Shown here one piece after another: positions 1-6,483 of a DNA stretch of 10,592 nt. The translations under genes and the position numbers were made by a program. The notes below the pieces were generated by a model. It was not told where the DNA came from. It did no database searches and saw nothing but the letters and a program-made list of their open reading frames with translations. The stretch spans positions 1-10,592 of the forward strand of contig JAHEDB010000043.1 in NCBI GenBank assembly GCA_024641465.1, read 5' to 3'. Source of the DNA: Chromatiales bacterium. Its GTDB lineage: Bacteria > Pseudomonadota > Gammaproteobacteria > UBA6429 > Thiohalophilaceae. The stretch's first letter is position 1; each line of letters opens with the position of its first letter.

Positions 1-762
1 GAAGTGCTGTGACATGGGGGTGATAAAACCGATACGCAGTTCGGTGCCGGCGATGCGTACATAGCGGGCCGGACCGGCGCCGTGCATGACGCTATCGATC
101 AGCTCATAGCGCTGCGCGAGGCGTTGCTGGATCTCTCCCAGATTCACAAATTGCTGACTGGCATCCCGGCCGGTATCCCCCATGGGCATGGTTTCGATAA
201 AGCGCAGGGTGAAGTCATGCGCGATACAGAACTCGACCATGTCTTCCACCTCGTCATCATTCACGCCCTGCATCAGCACCATGTTGATCTTGATGGGTTG
301 AAAGCCGGCCTGTTTGGCGGCCATCAGACCTCTGAGTGTCTTGTCGAGCTTGCCGCCGGTGATGGTCTGGTATTTTTCCGCCTGCAGGGTGTCGAGACTG
401 ACATTGATGCGGGAAATCCCGGCCTGTTTGAGCGGCAGGGCGAGTTTTTCCAGACGGGTGGCATTGGTACTGAGGGACAGGTCATCGATGCCGGGCAGGG
501 CGGCCAGCCGACCCGCCAGCTGTACGAAGTCTTTTCTGACCAGGGGTTCTCCGCCGGTCAGTCGAATGCGGCGGGTGCCCAGTTCACTGAAGATGCGGAT
601 CACCCGTTCAAGTTCTACAAAGCTGAGCCACTCGTCCGGTTCCTGGAAGTCTTTGAATCCCTTGGGCAGGCAGTAACTACAACGCAGGTCGCACTGGTCG
701 GTGACCGAGAGCCGCACATATTCAATATGTCGGCCGTAGGGATCAATGAGCTGCTGTGTCAT
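1..762 (-). CDS. moaA: GTP 3',8-cyclase MoaA, N-terminal 254 codons (cut by window edge)
   Basis: Radical-SAM enzyme that starts molybdenum cofactor synthesis by converting GTP to 3',8-cyclo-GTP in the cytoplasm. Reading the minus strand from the ATG at 762-760 gives an open frame to the left edge. The radical-SAM cluster motif CDLRCSYC is at residues 24-31, the SAM-binding LTGGEPLV at about 54-61, and the family signatures STNATRL and RFIETMPMG follow. The family is usually about 330 residues, so the C-terminal part with the second [4Fe-4S] cysteines lies outside the window. AAGGCG sits 8 bases before the ATG. It is divergent from dnr. Molybdenum cofactor is needed by nitrate reductase, and moaA next to dnr is known in denitrifying pseudomonads, so this gene probably belongs to the nitrate-respiration set. 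The identification is firm. Confidence 0.96.
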   Translation of the reverse strand, partial: MTQQLIDPYGRHIEYVRLSVTDQCDLRCSYCLPKGFKDFQEPDEWLSFVELERVIRIFSELGTRRIRLTGGEPLVRKDFVQLAGRLAALPGIDDLSLSTNATRLEKLALPLKQAGISRINVSLDTLQAEKYQTITGGKLDKTLRGLMAAKQAGFQPIKINMVLMQGVNDDEVEDMVEFCIAHDFTLRFIETMPMGDTGRDASQQFVNLGEIQQRLAQRYELIDSVMHGAGPARYVRIAGTELRIGFITPMSQHF

Positions 763-797
763 GAATGAAGCGCCTTGTGAGTCTGGGTCAGCACTAT

Positions 798-828
798 ATT
801 ATAGTTTAATTATACGCTGACTTGTCAT
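798..828 (-). promoter_or_regulatory. Possible sigma-70 promoter for moaA
   Basis: On the minus strand, ATGACA (828-823) matches five of six -35 bases and lies 19 bases upstream of a perfect TATAAT (803-798). A second TATAAT at 814-809 overlaps the spacer. The 19-base spacing is at the long end, so the exact pairing is uncertain. The stretch is clearly more AT-rich than the surrounding genes, as expected for a divergent promoter region. Confidence 0.35.
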
Positions 829-964
829 GCCGATAAGAAAGCCTATATAGAAAAAGGTTATAGGATATACTGAGCGAGATCGGATTTAGTGCTTGGGGCC
901 ATGATATGGTGCGCCAATAGATCCTCCGATGAACAGGAATAGCCGGATTAATGAAGGCAGTGAC

Positions 965-982
965 ACTTGATCTGGATCAAGT
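965..982 (+). promoter_or_regulatory. FNR/Dnr-type operator upstream of dnr
   Basis: The sequence is ACTTGATCTGGATCAAGT, containing a perfect TTGAT-N4-ATCAA core at 967-980 with two further symmetric bases on each side (8-base arms around a TG centre). This is the consensus FNR/Dnr site. It lies 72 bases before the dnr ATG, so it may mean autoregulation or control by a separate FNR/Anr. No strong -10 sits at the usual distance; candidates are TTTAGA (1003) and TACTAT (1013). It could also affect moaA, which is transcribed the other way. Confidence 0.85.
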
Positions 983-1054
983 GGAAGTCTGAATCCGAGT
1001 GATTTAGAGCGTTACTATAAAAATGTTTAATCAGACGTGAGTGGAGTTAAGTCG

Positions 1055-1744
1055 ATGCACCATAAGCCGACCAATAAAGAAGAACTGCGGCATATCTATT
1101 TGTTTGAATCACTGAATGATGCAGAGTTGGGCGAGGTCATCAAGTCATCCCATCCGGTCTGTCTGGCGGCCCACGAAAGGTTGTTTGAACGAGGTGAACC
1201 TGCCGAGCGTTTTTATTTATTGGCTTCCGGTCAGGTCAAACTGTTTCAGGTCTCGGCCGAAGGTTACGAAAAAATTTTCGAGATCATTCAGCCCGGACAG
1301 ACCTTTGCCGAGGCCATTATGTTCATGGATCAGCAACGTTACCCGGTCAGTGTCGAGGCGATCATGCCCAGCGAGCTGGTCAGCTTTGACATGCGCTCGT
1401 TTCGCAATATTCTGAAAAACTCCAATGAGACCTGCTTCCGCCTGATGTGCGTCATGAGTCAGCGGCTGCACGCCCGCATCCGCGAGATCAACAGCCTGGC
1501 CCTGCAAAACGCCACCTACCGACTGGTCAATTATCTGCTGGATCAGATCCCCGATGAATCACCGGAACGGCCGGCCATTCATCTGGTGACCCAGAAGAGT
1601 GTCATTGCCGCGCGTCTATCCATCCAGCCGGAAACCTTTTCCCGTATTCTGTCACGCCTGATCAAGGACGGCATCATCTCGGTCTCCAGACAGGATATCT
1701 CGGTACACAGTGTCAAGGGGCTGCGCGAGTTTCTGGTGCAGTAG
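1055..1744 (+). CDS. dnr: Dnr-type Crp/Fnr family transcription regulator
   Basis: Cytoplasmic regulator expected to activate denitrification genes in response to NO under low oxygen. The protein has 229 residues: a cyclic-nucleotide-like sensor domain (about 13-120, with the GQVKLF and GQTFAEA turns), a long dimer helix (about 125-150), and a C-terminal helix-turn-helix. The recognition helix around 191-202 has E193-x-x-S196-R197, the residues FNR uses to read TTGAT. The stretch LSIQPETFSRI closely resembles Pseudomonas Dnr as I remember it. There is no N-terminal cysteine cluster (cysteines only at 36, 127, 132), so it is not an FNR/Anr iron-sulfur oxygen sensor. I chose ATG 1055 because GGAG at 1043-1046 lies 8 bases upstream; an in-frame GTG at 1037 has no comparable site. 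It is convergent with the COX15-like gene, with a 17-base gap and no clear terminator. Confidence 0.9.
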   Translation: MHHKPTNKEELRHIYLFESLNDAELGEVIKSSHPVCLAAHERLFERGEPAERFYLLASGQVKLFQVSAEGYEKIFEIIQPGQTFAEAIMFMDQQRYPVSVEAIMPSELVSFDMRSFRNILKNSNETCFRLMCVMSQRLHARIREINSLALQNATYRLVNYLLDQIPDESPERPAIHLVTQKSVIAARLSIQPETFSRILSRLIKDGIISVSRQDISVHSVKGLREFLVQ

Positions 1745-1761
1745 GTCAGGTGCCGTGTATT

Positions 1762-2772
1762 TTAATCACCGTTTGGCTGTGCCGAAGCAGGGGTCAACAG
1801 GTGATACAGGTTAATGACGGTCAAGAGTAACAGGGCCGCCACCGCGTTATGTGCCGTGACCATCAACAAGGGCAGTTGCATGGCAATGGATGACAGGCCC
1901 AGAACAAGTTGCAGACCCAGTAAACCCAGCAGGGTGATGGCGGTGGCCTTCAACCTGTCTTTATAGCCAACGATCCTTATTCCCAGCCACAACAAATAAG
2001 CCGCACTAATTACCGCACCGAGGCGATGCAGCAGCTGGATCATCTCGGCTGAACCGGTGTTGAGTATTTTGCCGTGACTATCTACGCTCAAAGTCTGAAA
2101 AATGTTCAGGGCCGACATCGACCATCTGGCGCCTGAACAATTCATCAATTCAGGACAGGCCGGACCGGCAAACCAGGCGCTGGTCGCCGCGCCCAGGGTG
2201 ATCTGCACGGCCAGTAACACCAGCCCGATGATGATTTGCGGCTTGAGGTGCGTCGTGTGTAGCGGTGAAGATACCGCCTTGATGACTGAGCGTTGGCTGA
2301 GCCACCACAACAACGCGAGCATCAACATTCCACCCAACAGATTACCCAGTGTTACGGCCGGCACCAGGGGCGTCGGGGTGGCATAGCCCAGCCACGACAA
2401 AAATACTGTGCTGGCAAATATCCACAGTGGCACTCGCCATCCAATATGTGACGGGATGCTGCGTCGACGCACTGCCATGACGGCAATCACCACCACAAAC
2501 ACACCCAGGGCACTGGCCACCAGACGATGCAGGGTGCGTATGCCGGTATGTTGCATGTGCGCGCCAGACGGGGTGAGTACATCGATCCCCTTATGCTGCA
2601 CGCCAAGATCGATCCGGCCATAGCAGTCGGGCCATTCGGTGCACCCCAGACCATTGACCGATAAACGGATATAGGCGCTGAGGACAACGGTGATCAATGT
2701 GAGTACTAAGGAGACAGACACCAGAGAAATAAACAGGCTATTTTTAGACTTTGTCTTGATAGTGGATGACAT
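1762..2772 (-). CDS. COX15/CtaA-like protein (heme A synthase family, divergent)
   Basis: Integral membrane protein of 336 residues with about eight transmembrane segments in two related halves, the layout of COX15/CtaA, which oxidises heme O to heme A. Family marks seen: cysteine pairs C44/C50 and C206/C212 in the two external loops, H82-R83 in the first half, and H249-R250 and H308 in the second. Two expected residues appear to be missing from the first half. The glutamate of the ExxHR motif is R79, and the helix-4 histidine of the TxHLLGG-type segment is N144, judged by eye. It may therefore make heme A poorly or do something related. It lies beside NO-reductase genes, consistent with a role in their heme supply. 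The ATG at 2772 is preceded by only a weak GGA. Family membership is firm; activity is not. Confidence 0.82.
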   Translation of the reverse strand: MSSTIKTKSKNSLFISLVSVSLVLTLITVVLSAYIRLSVNGLGCTEWPDCYGRIDLGVQHKGIDVLTPSGAHMQHTGIRTLHRLVASALGVFVVVIAVMAVRRRSIPSHIGWRVPLWIFASTVFLSWLGYATPTPLVPAVTLGNLLGGMLMLALLWWLSQRSVIKAVSSPLHTTHLKPQIIIGLVLLAVQITLGAATSAWFAGPACPELMNCSGARWSMSALNIFQTLSVDSHGKILNTGSAEMIQLLHRLGAVISAAYLLWLGIRIVGYKDRLKATAITLLGLLGLQLVLGLSSIAMQLPLLMVTAHNAVAALLLLTVINLYHLLTPASAQPNGD

Positions 2773-2791
2773 GAGTTATTCCATTATTTTT

Positions 2792-2820
2792 ATTGTATGA
2801 GAGCGGTATATTTATATTAA
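2792..2820 (-). promoter_or_regulatory. Possible sigma-70 promoter for the COX15-like gene
   Basis: On the minus strand, TTAATA (2820-2815, four of six -35 bases) and TACAAT (2797-2792, five of six -10 bases) are separated by exactly 17 bases. Transcription would start about 15-20 bases before the ATG at 2772. The evidence is only motif match and position. Confidence 0.35.
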
Positions 2821-2947
2821 AAATCAGTATTAGGTGTAAAGGATAGTTGAATTTTGCCGATCAAGGCAGTGATGAAGTTGAATATAGCAATAAGCATTCT
2901 ATGATTAATAACACATATACAAGCCATGGATCTATCGGTAGTGGGCT

Positions 2948-2985
2948 CTTGACTTAGGTCAAGTATTTTACCTGAGCGATATGAT
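2948..2985 (+). promoter_or_regulatory. Dnr/FNR-type box and -10 of the norSY operon promoter
   Basis: CTTGAC-TTAG-GTCAAG at 2948-2963 is a 6-base inverted repeat with the FNR/Dnr layout, using the TTGAC/GTCAA variant rather than TTGAT/ATCAA. A good -10, TATGAT, is at 2980-2985. The 17-base gap from the 14-base core to the -10 is shorter than the roughly 22 bases usual for class II FNR sites, so either the real -10 is slightly further downstream or activation geometry differs. The first gene downstream is at 3109, leaving a leader of about 110 bases. The symmetric box is solid; the start site is a guess. Confidence 0.75.
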
Positions 2986-3018
2986 GAAGTTTTACAACTC
3001 AGGCGTATTTCGGATTTA

Positions 3019-3047
3019 CGTCACCTCCGCCGCTGGCGATGGTGACG
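3019..3047 (+). other. Stable hairpin in the norSY leader RNA
   Basis: CGTCACC (3019-3025) pairs perfectly with GGTGACG (3041-3047). Inside, after a 2x2 mismatch, CGCC (3028-3031) pairs with GGCG (3035-3038) around a GCT loop. No T-tract follows, so it is not an intrinsic terminator. It lies between the predicted promoter and the first start codon at 3109. A role in transcript stability, protein binding or attenuation is possible, but the sequence does not say which. Confidence 0.55.
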
Positions 3048-3108
3048 GTTATTGAAAAATTTAGAGTCTTAATTGAACGGTACCAACACTTGTCTGCTGG
3101 AGGCAAAT

Positions 3109-3255
3109 ATGTCCAATGAAAAAGAAACCATCCCGGTCATGCAACGCGTTCTCGATAACCCCTTTCTGCTGCTTTTCTTAGGTGTTGTCGTCCCCACGGT
3201 ATTTTATATCCTGTGGGGTGTCATGGAGATCGTCACTATACCGATCGCAAAATAA
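3109..3255 (+). CDS. Small single-pass membrane protein of the norSY operon (48 aa)
   Basis: The first gene downstream of the Dnr-type box encodes 48 residues: a polar N-terminal stretch of about 18 residues, then one hydrophobic membrane segment at about 19-42 with a short tail. The start is the ATG at 3109, preceded by a strong GGAGG (3099-3103) at 5-base spacing; an in-frame TTG at 3073 has no such site. It ends 30 bases before norS. Small single-helix subunits are common in heme-copper oxidase operons, so an accessory subunit or assembly helper of the NorSY enzyme is likely by position. I recognise no family motif. The strong ribosome site and operon position make it a real gene. Confidence 0.75.
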   Translation: MSNEKETIPVMQRVLDNPFLLLFLGVVVPTVFYILWGVMEIVTIPIAK

Positions 3256-3285
3256 CTTCAACAATACTGAAATGGAGTAATGACT

Positions 3286-3828
3286 ATGAGCAGTCTTTCA
3301 CCCCCCGCGCATAAAATCTGGTGGAAAGAGCCCATCGAACGTGTCGAGATCATGTGGATTGGGATCTGTATCGTCTGGGGCCTGTTGATGACCTTTATGA
3401 TGCCTTACTGGCATGTGGTCGGAAAACAAAACCTGTCGAATGAGGCCTATCGCATCACCCCCGCATACTTCCAGAAAAAGGCCCAGGAAGTGGTTGATAA
3501 ACATACCGTACGTGTTGAGACCGACCAGAAAATTCCAGTGGTGGCCCCGCCGGTCGGTAGTGATGTCTACCTGGTTGCACGACTCTGGGAATGGTGGCCG
3601 ATTCTGGAGCTGAAAAAAGACCAGAGTTATCGCCTGCATATCTCCTCCATGGACTGGCAGCACGGCTTTTCGTTACAGCCGGCCAATATCAATGCCCAGA
3701 TCATGCCGGGCTATGACATGGTGATCACCGTGACGCCGAATAAGGCTGGTACCTATTCGGTTGTTTGTAATGAATTTTGTGGAATTGGTCACCATAAGAT
3801 GGTGGGCAAGATCTACGTTAAAGAATAA
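3286..3828 (+). CDS. norS: Heme-copper enzyme subunit II with CuA site (NorS-type, sNOR)
   Basis: Electron-entry subunit: a membrane anchor followed by a periplasmic cupredoxin domain with the binuclear CuA centre that takes electrons from a soluble cytochrome c. The protein has 180 residues, with one transmembrane helix at about 20-42 and the CuA domain in the C-terminal half. All CuA ligands are present: H126, then C161-x-E163-x-C165-x3-H169-x2-M172. It is shorter than typical aa3 subunit II, which has two membrane helices. I start at ATG 3286 because GGAG (3274-3277) is 8 bases away; the ATG at 3280 would be only 2 bases from it. It lies 11 bases before norY. The NorS name rests on the neighbouring NorY and senC. 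By itself it could be the subunit II of a B-type oxidase. Confidence 0.85.
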   Translation: MSSLSPPAHKIWWKEPIERVEIMWIGICIVWGLLMTFMMPYWHVVGKQNLSNEAYRITPAYFQKKAQEVVDKHTVRVETDQKIPVVAPPVGSDVYLVARLWEWWPILELKKDQSYRLHISSMDWQHGFSLQPANINAQIMPGYDMVITVTPNKAGTYSVVCNEFCGIGHHKMVGKIYVKE

Positions 3829-3839
3829 GGGAGACGGAC

Positions 3840-5531
3840 ATGGCTACTAATAACGAATTTCGTACTTGTCCAGACACCGGACTACTTTTTCACAAACCCG
3901 CCGAAACCCTGATGCGGCTCAATGCCGTGGTGGCGGTGGTGTTCCTGATGTTTGGTGGTATTTTCGGCCTGCTGGTCGGGCTGACTCGCTGGCCGGCGGT
4001 GCATTTGCTTCCGGCTGATACCTTTTACCTGGTATTAACTTCGCACGGTATCAATGTGCTGATCTTCTGGGTGATCTTCTTCGAGGTCGCGGTGTTGTAC
4101 TTCTGCTCGTCGACTTTATTGCGCGTGCGACTGGCGACACCGCGCATGGCCTGGCTGGGTTTTGCCCTGATGCTGATCGGTGCGGTAACCAATAACATTG
4201 CGGTGTTGTCGGGACGTTCGAGCGTGATGATGACGTCCTATGTACCGATGTCGGCGGAACCGGCCTTCTATCTGGGGCTGATCCTGTTTGCCGTCGGCGC
4301 CTTGATCGCCTGCTTCGTGTTTCTGGGTACACTGGTCATCGCCAGGGCGGAAAAGACCTATGAAGGTTCTCTGCCGCTGGTGACCTTCGGCGCCCTGACC
4401 GCGGCGATCATCGCGATCTTCACTATCGCCTCCGGTGCGATCATTCTGATCCCGACCTTCCTCTGGTCGGTTGGCTATATCAGTAATATCGACCCGCTGA
4501 TGTATCGTGTCATCTGGTGGGCCCTCGGTCACTCCTCACAGCAGATCAATGTCGCGGCGCATGTGGCCGTCTGGTATGCGATCGCCGGGGTGGTATTTGG
4601 CGCCAAGCCGTTGTCGGAGAAGGTCAGTCGTACCGCCTTCCTGATGTACATTCTGTTCCTGCAACTGGCCTCCGCCCACCATATCCTGGTCGACCCGGGC
4701 GTCAGTTCAGAGTGGAAGATCTTCAACACCAGTTACGCCATGTACCTGGCGGTAATGGCCAGTATGATCCACGGCCTGACCGTACCGGGCTCCATCGAAG
4801 CCGCGCAACGCAAACGCGGTTTTAACAAGGGGCTGTTCGAGTGGTTGCGCAAGGCCCCCTGGGGTAATCCGACCTTCTCCGGTATGTTCCTGTCGCTGAT
4901 CATCTTCGGTTTCATCGGCGGTATCTCCGGTGTGGTAATGGGGGTTGAACAGATCAACCTGATCATTCACAACACCATCTATGTGCCCGGTCATTTCCAT
5001 GCGACCGTTGCCACTGGTACGACACTGGCCTTCATGGCGCTGACCTACTGGTTGGTGCCGATCCTGTTCCGCCGTAAGCTGATGCTGGCGGGACTGGCGA
5101 AGATCCAGCCCTATATCTTTGGTCTGGGTATGTCGGGTGTGGCGCTGTTCATGATGGGCGCCGGTACTCTTGGTGTGCCAAGGCGTCACTGGGATATGGC
5201 CTTCTCCGGTGCGACCATGCCGTATGATTTCCCGGCCGCCGCCTATACCCTGATGGGTCTGGCCGGTGCCTCTGTTGTCCTGGCCGTGATCGGTGGCGCT
5301 ATCTTCATCCTGGTGGTGGTCCTGTCGGTGTTCTTTGGCAAGCGCCTGGGTGATACCGAAAAGTCAGCGGTGCCGATGATCGCTCAGCCGGTCACCAGTT
5401 ACGAGGGCATTGGTATCGGCAGTATTGCCATTCCCGGTACTTTGGTATTGGCCATGGTATTCCTGGCGTCCTTTGTCCTGTACTACTTCGTGAACTGGAA
5501 ATACCTGGCCCAGACCTGGGGCCTTAGCTAA
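3840..5531 (+). CDS. norY: Heme-copper subunit I, sNOR-type nitric oxide reductase (NorY)
   Basis: Catalytic membrane subunit of 563 residues with about twelve or more membrane helices; it is expected to reduce 2 NO to N2O. Metal ligands seen: H69 (helix II) and H387 for the low-spin heme, H385 for the high-spin heme (in VPGHFHATV), and H231 with H280-H281 for the active-site metal. In oxygen reductases H231 begins HPEVY; here it begins HSSQQ, so the tyrosine that cross-links to that histidine and gives a proton and electron to O2 is Q235. Loss of this tyrosine is known for NO reductases of the heme-copper superfamily, and GHSSQQ agrees with the NorY/sNOR type as I remember it. GGGAG (3829-3833) lies 6 bases before the ATG. 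The gene ends at an intrinsic terminator. The superfamily is certain; NO rather than O2 as substrate is strongly suggested. Confidence 0.85.
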   Translation: MATNNEFRTCPDTGLLFHKPAETLMRLNAVVAVVFLMFGGIFGLLVGLTRWPAVHLLPADTFYLVLTSHGINVLIFWVIFFEVAVLYFCSSTLLRVRLATPRMAWLGFALMLIGAVTNNIAVLSGRSSVMMTSYVPMSAEPAFYLGLILFAVGALIACFVFLGTLVIARAEKTYEGSLPLVTFGALTAAIIAIFTIASGAIILIPTFLWSVGYISNIDPLMYRVIWWALGHSSQQINVAAHVAVWYAIAGVVFGAKPLSEKVSRTAFLMYILFLQLASAHHILVDPGVSSEWKIFNTSYAMYLAVMASMIHGLTVPGSIEAAQRKRGFNKGLFEWLRKAPWGNPTFSGMFLSLIIFGFIGGISGVVMGVEQINLIIHNTIYVPGHFHATVATGTTLAFMALTYWLVPILFRRKLMLAGLAKIQPYIFGLGMSGVALFMMGAGTLGVPRRHWDMAFSGATMPYDFPAAAYTLMGLAGASVVLAVIGGAIFILVVVLSVFFGKRLGDTEKSAVPMIAQPVTSYEGIGIGSIAIPGTLVLAMVFLASFVLYYFVNWKYLAQTWGLS

Positions 5532-5543
5532 ATGACAGTACGG

Positions 5544-5574
5544 TTGGCGGATGGTGACATCCGCCAATTTTTTT
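5544..5574 (+). terminator. Intrinsic terminator of the norSY operon
   Basis: TTGGCGGAT (5544-5552) and ATCCGCCAA (5559-5567) form a perfect 9-base stem with a 6-base GGTGAC loop, followed directly by seven T residues (5568-5574). It begins 12 bases after the norY stop. It should separate the structural genes from ctaB-sco, which would then depend on read-through or on a promoter I cannot see in the 43 bases that remain. Confidence 0.92.
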
Positions 5575-5617
5575 ATTCGATAAATTTTATCAATCGCCAT
5601 CAAATTTGAGGCCTGTC

Positions 5618-6478
5618 ATGCTTGCACAACTCGTTAACGTCTTCAAACTCAGGATAGGTTTATTGATTGCCATTACAGCTGTGGCCGGTTATGCCGTGAC
5701 ACCGGGTGTTAGTTTGCAGCTGTGGGAAGTTTTATTACTGGGCATCGTTATCCTGATGTCCTCGGCCAGTGCCGGCGCCTTCAACCAGTACATCGAGCGT
5801 GACCTGGATGCACAAATGGCGCGCACCCGCAGTCGCCCGTTCGTGACCGGTTCGTTCAAGGCCGGTCAGGTCTGGTTATGGGGCATCGCCCTGCTGTTAA
5901 TTCTGTCCGTGGTTATCGCCAACTGGCTGTTCAATGCCATGGTTGCCTTTCACGCCTTCATGGGTGCCTTTACCTATGGCGTGATTTATACCATGTGGCT
6001 CAAGCGCCGTAGCGCCTGGAATATTGTTATCGGTGGACTGGCCGGCAGCTTCGCCGTGTTGGCTGGCGCGGCCGCGGCTGATCCAGGACTGAGCCCCTCT
6101 GCCATGATCCTCGCCGCCGTGTTGTTCCTCTGGACACCACCACACTTCTGGAGTCTGGCCATTGCCCTGCACAAGGATTATGCCGAGGCCGGGGTGCCGA
6201 TGCTACCGGTGGTGGTCGGCGATCAAAAGGCCTCTTATATTATCCTCGCCAATACTCTGCTGCTGGTCGCCGTCTCGTTGTTGCCGGCATTTTTCGACTG
6301 GGGGCTGGGCGGGATTTATCTGGCCAGTGCCTTTATTGGTGGTGCGTATTTTATTTATAAGAACATCCAGCTGGTACAGGAGCCCACGCGCAAGAAGGCC
6401 ATGGGCAATTTTTTTGCCTCGCTGGTACAACTCACCCTGGTGCTGATTGGCTCCATGCTGGATATTCACTTAGCCTGA
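5618..6478 (+). CDS. ctaB: Protoheme IX farnesyltransferase (heme O synthase)
   Basis: Inner-membrane UbiA-family prenyltransferase that adds a farnesyl group to heme B to make heme O, for use in heme-copper enzymes. The protein has 286 residues, near the usual length, with many hydrophobic helices. The prenyl-diphosphate and Mg-binding motif N56-x5-D62-x-D64 is followed by the R69/R71/R73-P basic patch. The second conserved loop, HKDY...AGVPMLPVV, is at about 185-199. I start at ATG 5618 with GAGG (5608-5611) 6 bases upstream; an in-frame TTG at 5606 is rejected. It follows the norY terminator and lies 5 bases before sco. Its place here suggests the NO reductase carries a farnesylated heme, though that is inference. 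Confidence 0.95.
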   Translation: MLAQLVNVFKLRIGLLIAITAVAGYAVTPGVSLQLWEVLLLGIVILMSSASAGAFNQYIERDLDAQMARTRSRPFVTGSFKAGQVWLWGIALLLILSVVIANWLFNAMVAFHAFMGAFTYGVIYTMWLKRRSAWNIVIGGLAGSFAVLAGAAAADPGLSPSAMILAAVLFLWTPPHFWSLAIALHKDYAEAGVPMLPVVVGDQKASYIILANTLLLVAVSLLPAFFDWGLGGIYLASAFIGGAYFIYKNIQLVQEPTRKKAMGNFFASLVQLTLVLIGSMLDIHLA

Positions 6479-6483
6479 AACAT

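Larger units (their letters stand above)
2773..3108. other. Divergent intergenic control region between the COX15-like gene and the norSY operon
   Basis: AT-rich 336-base spacer with no convincing reading frame. It contains a possible minus-strand promoter (2792-2820), an FNR/Dnr-type box with a -10 (2948-2985) and a leader hairpin (3019-3047), each listed separately. A further possible plus-strand promoter is TTGAAT (2878-2883) with TATGAT (2900-2905) at 16-base spacing. Confidence 0.7.

Noticed and set aside
82..768. Long plus-strand open frame of 228 codons
   Set aside because: It lies antisense to moaA, whose motifs are unmistakable, and its translation resembles no protein. It is a by-product of moaA codon use.
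1037..1054. GTG at 1037 as dnr start
   Set aside because: It adds six residues without a ribosome site, while ATG 1055 has GGAG at 8 bases.
1745..1761. Bidirectional terminator between dnr and the COX15-like gene
   Set aside because: The 17-base gap and flanks show no stable stem with a T-tract.
2847..2864. TTGAA and ATCAA half-sites upstream of norSY
   Set aside because: They are separated by 8 bases rather than 4, which does not fit FNR/Dnr binding.
4116..5189. Several minus-strand open frames inside norY
   Set aside because: Their translations are polar and repetitive in composition, without motifs, and lie fully under a conserved membrane gene.
3286..5531. Ordinary aa3-type cytochrome c oxidase subunits II and I
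   Set aside because: The active-site HPEVY motif is replaced by HSSQQ, no subunit III gene is present, and the operon has a Dnr-type operator.
5576..5593. Possible FNR box before ctaB, suggested by ATCAA at 5589-5593
   Set aside because: The matching left half-site at 5580-5584 reads ATAAA, only two of five bases, so it is not a credible operator.
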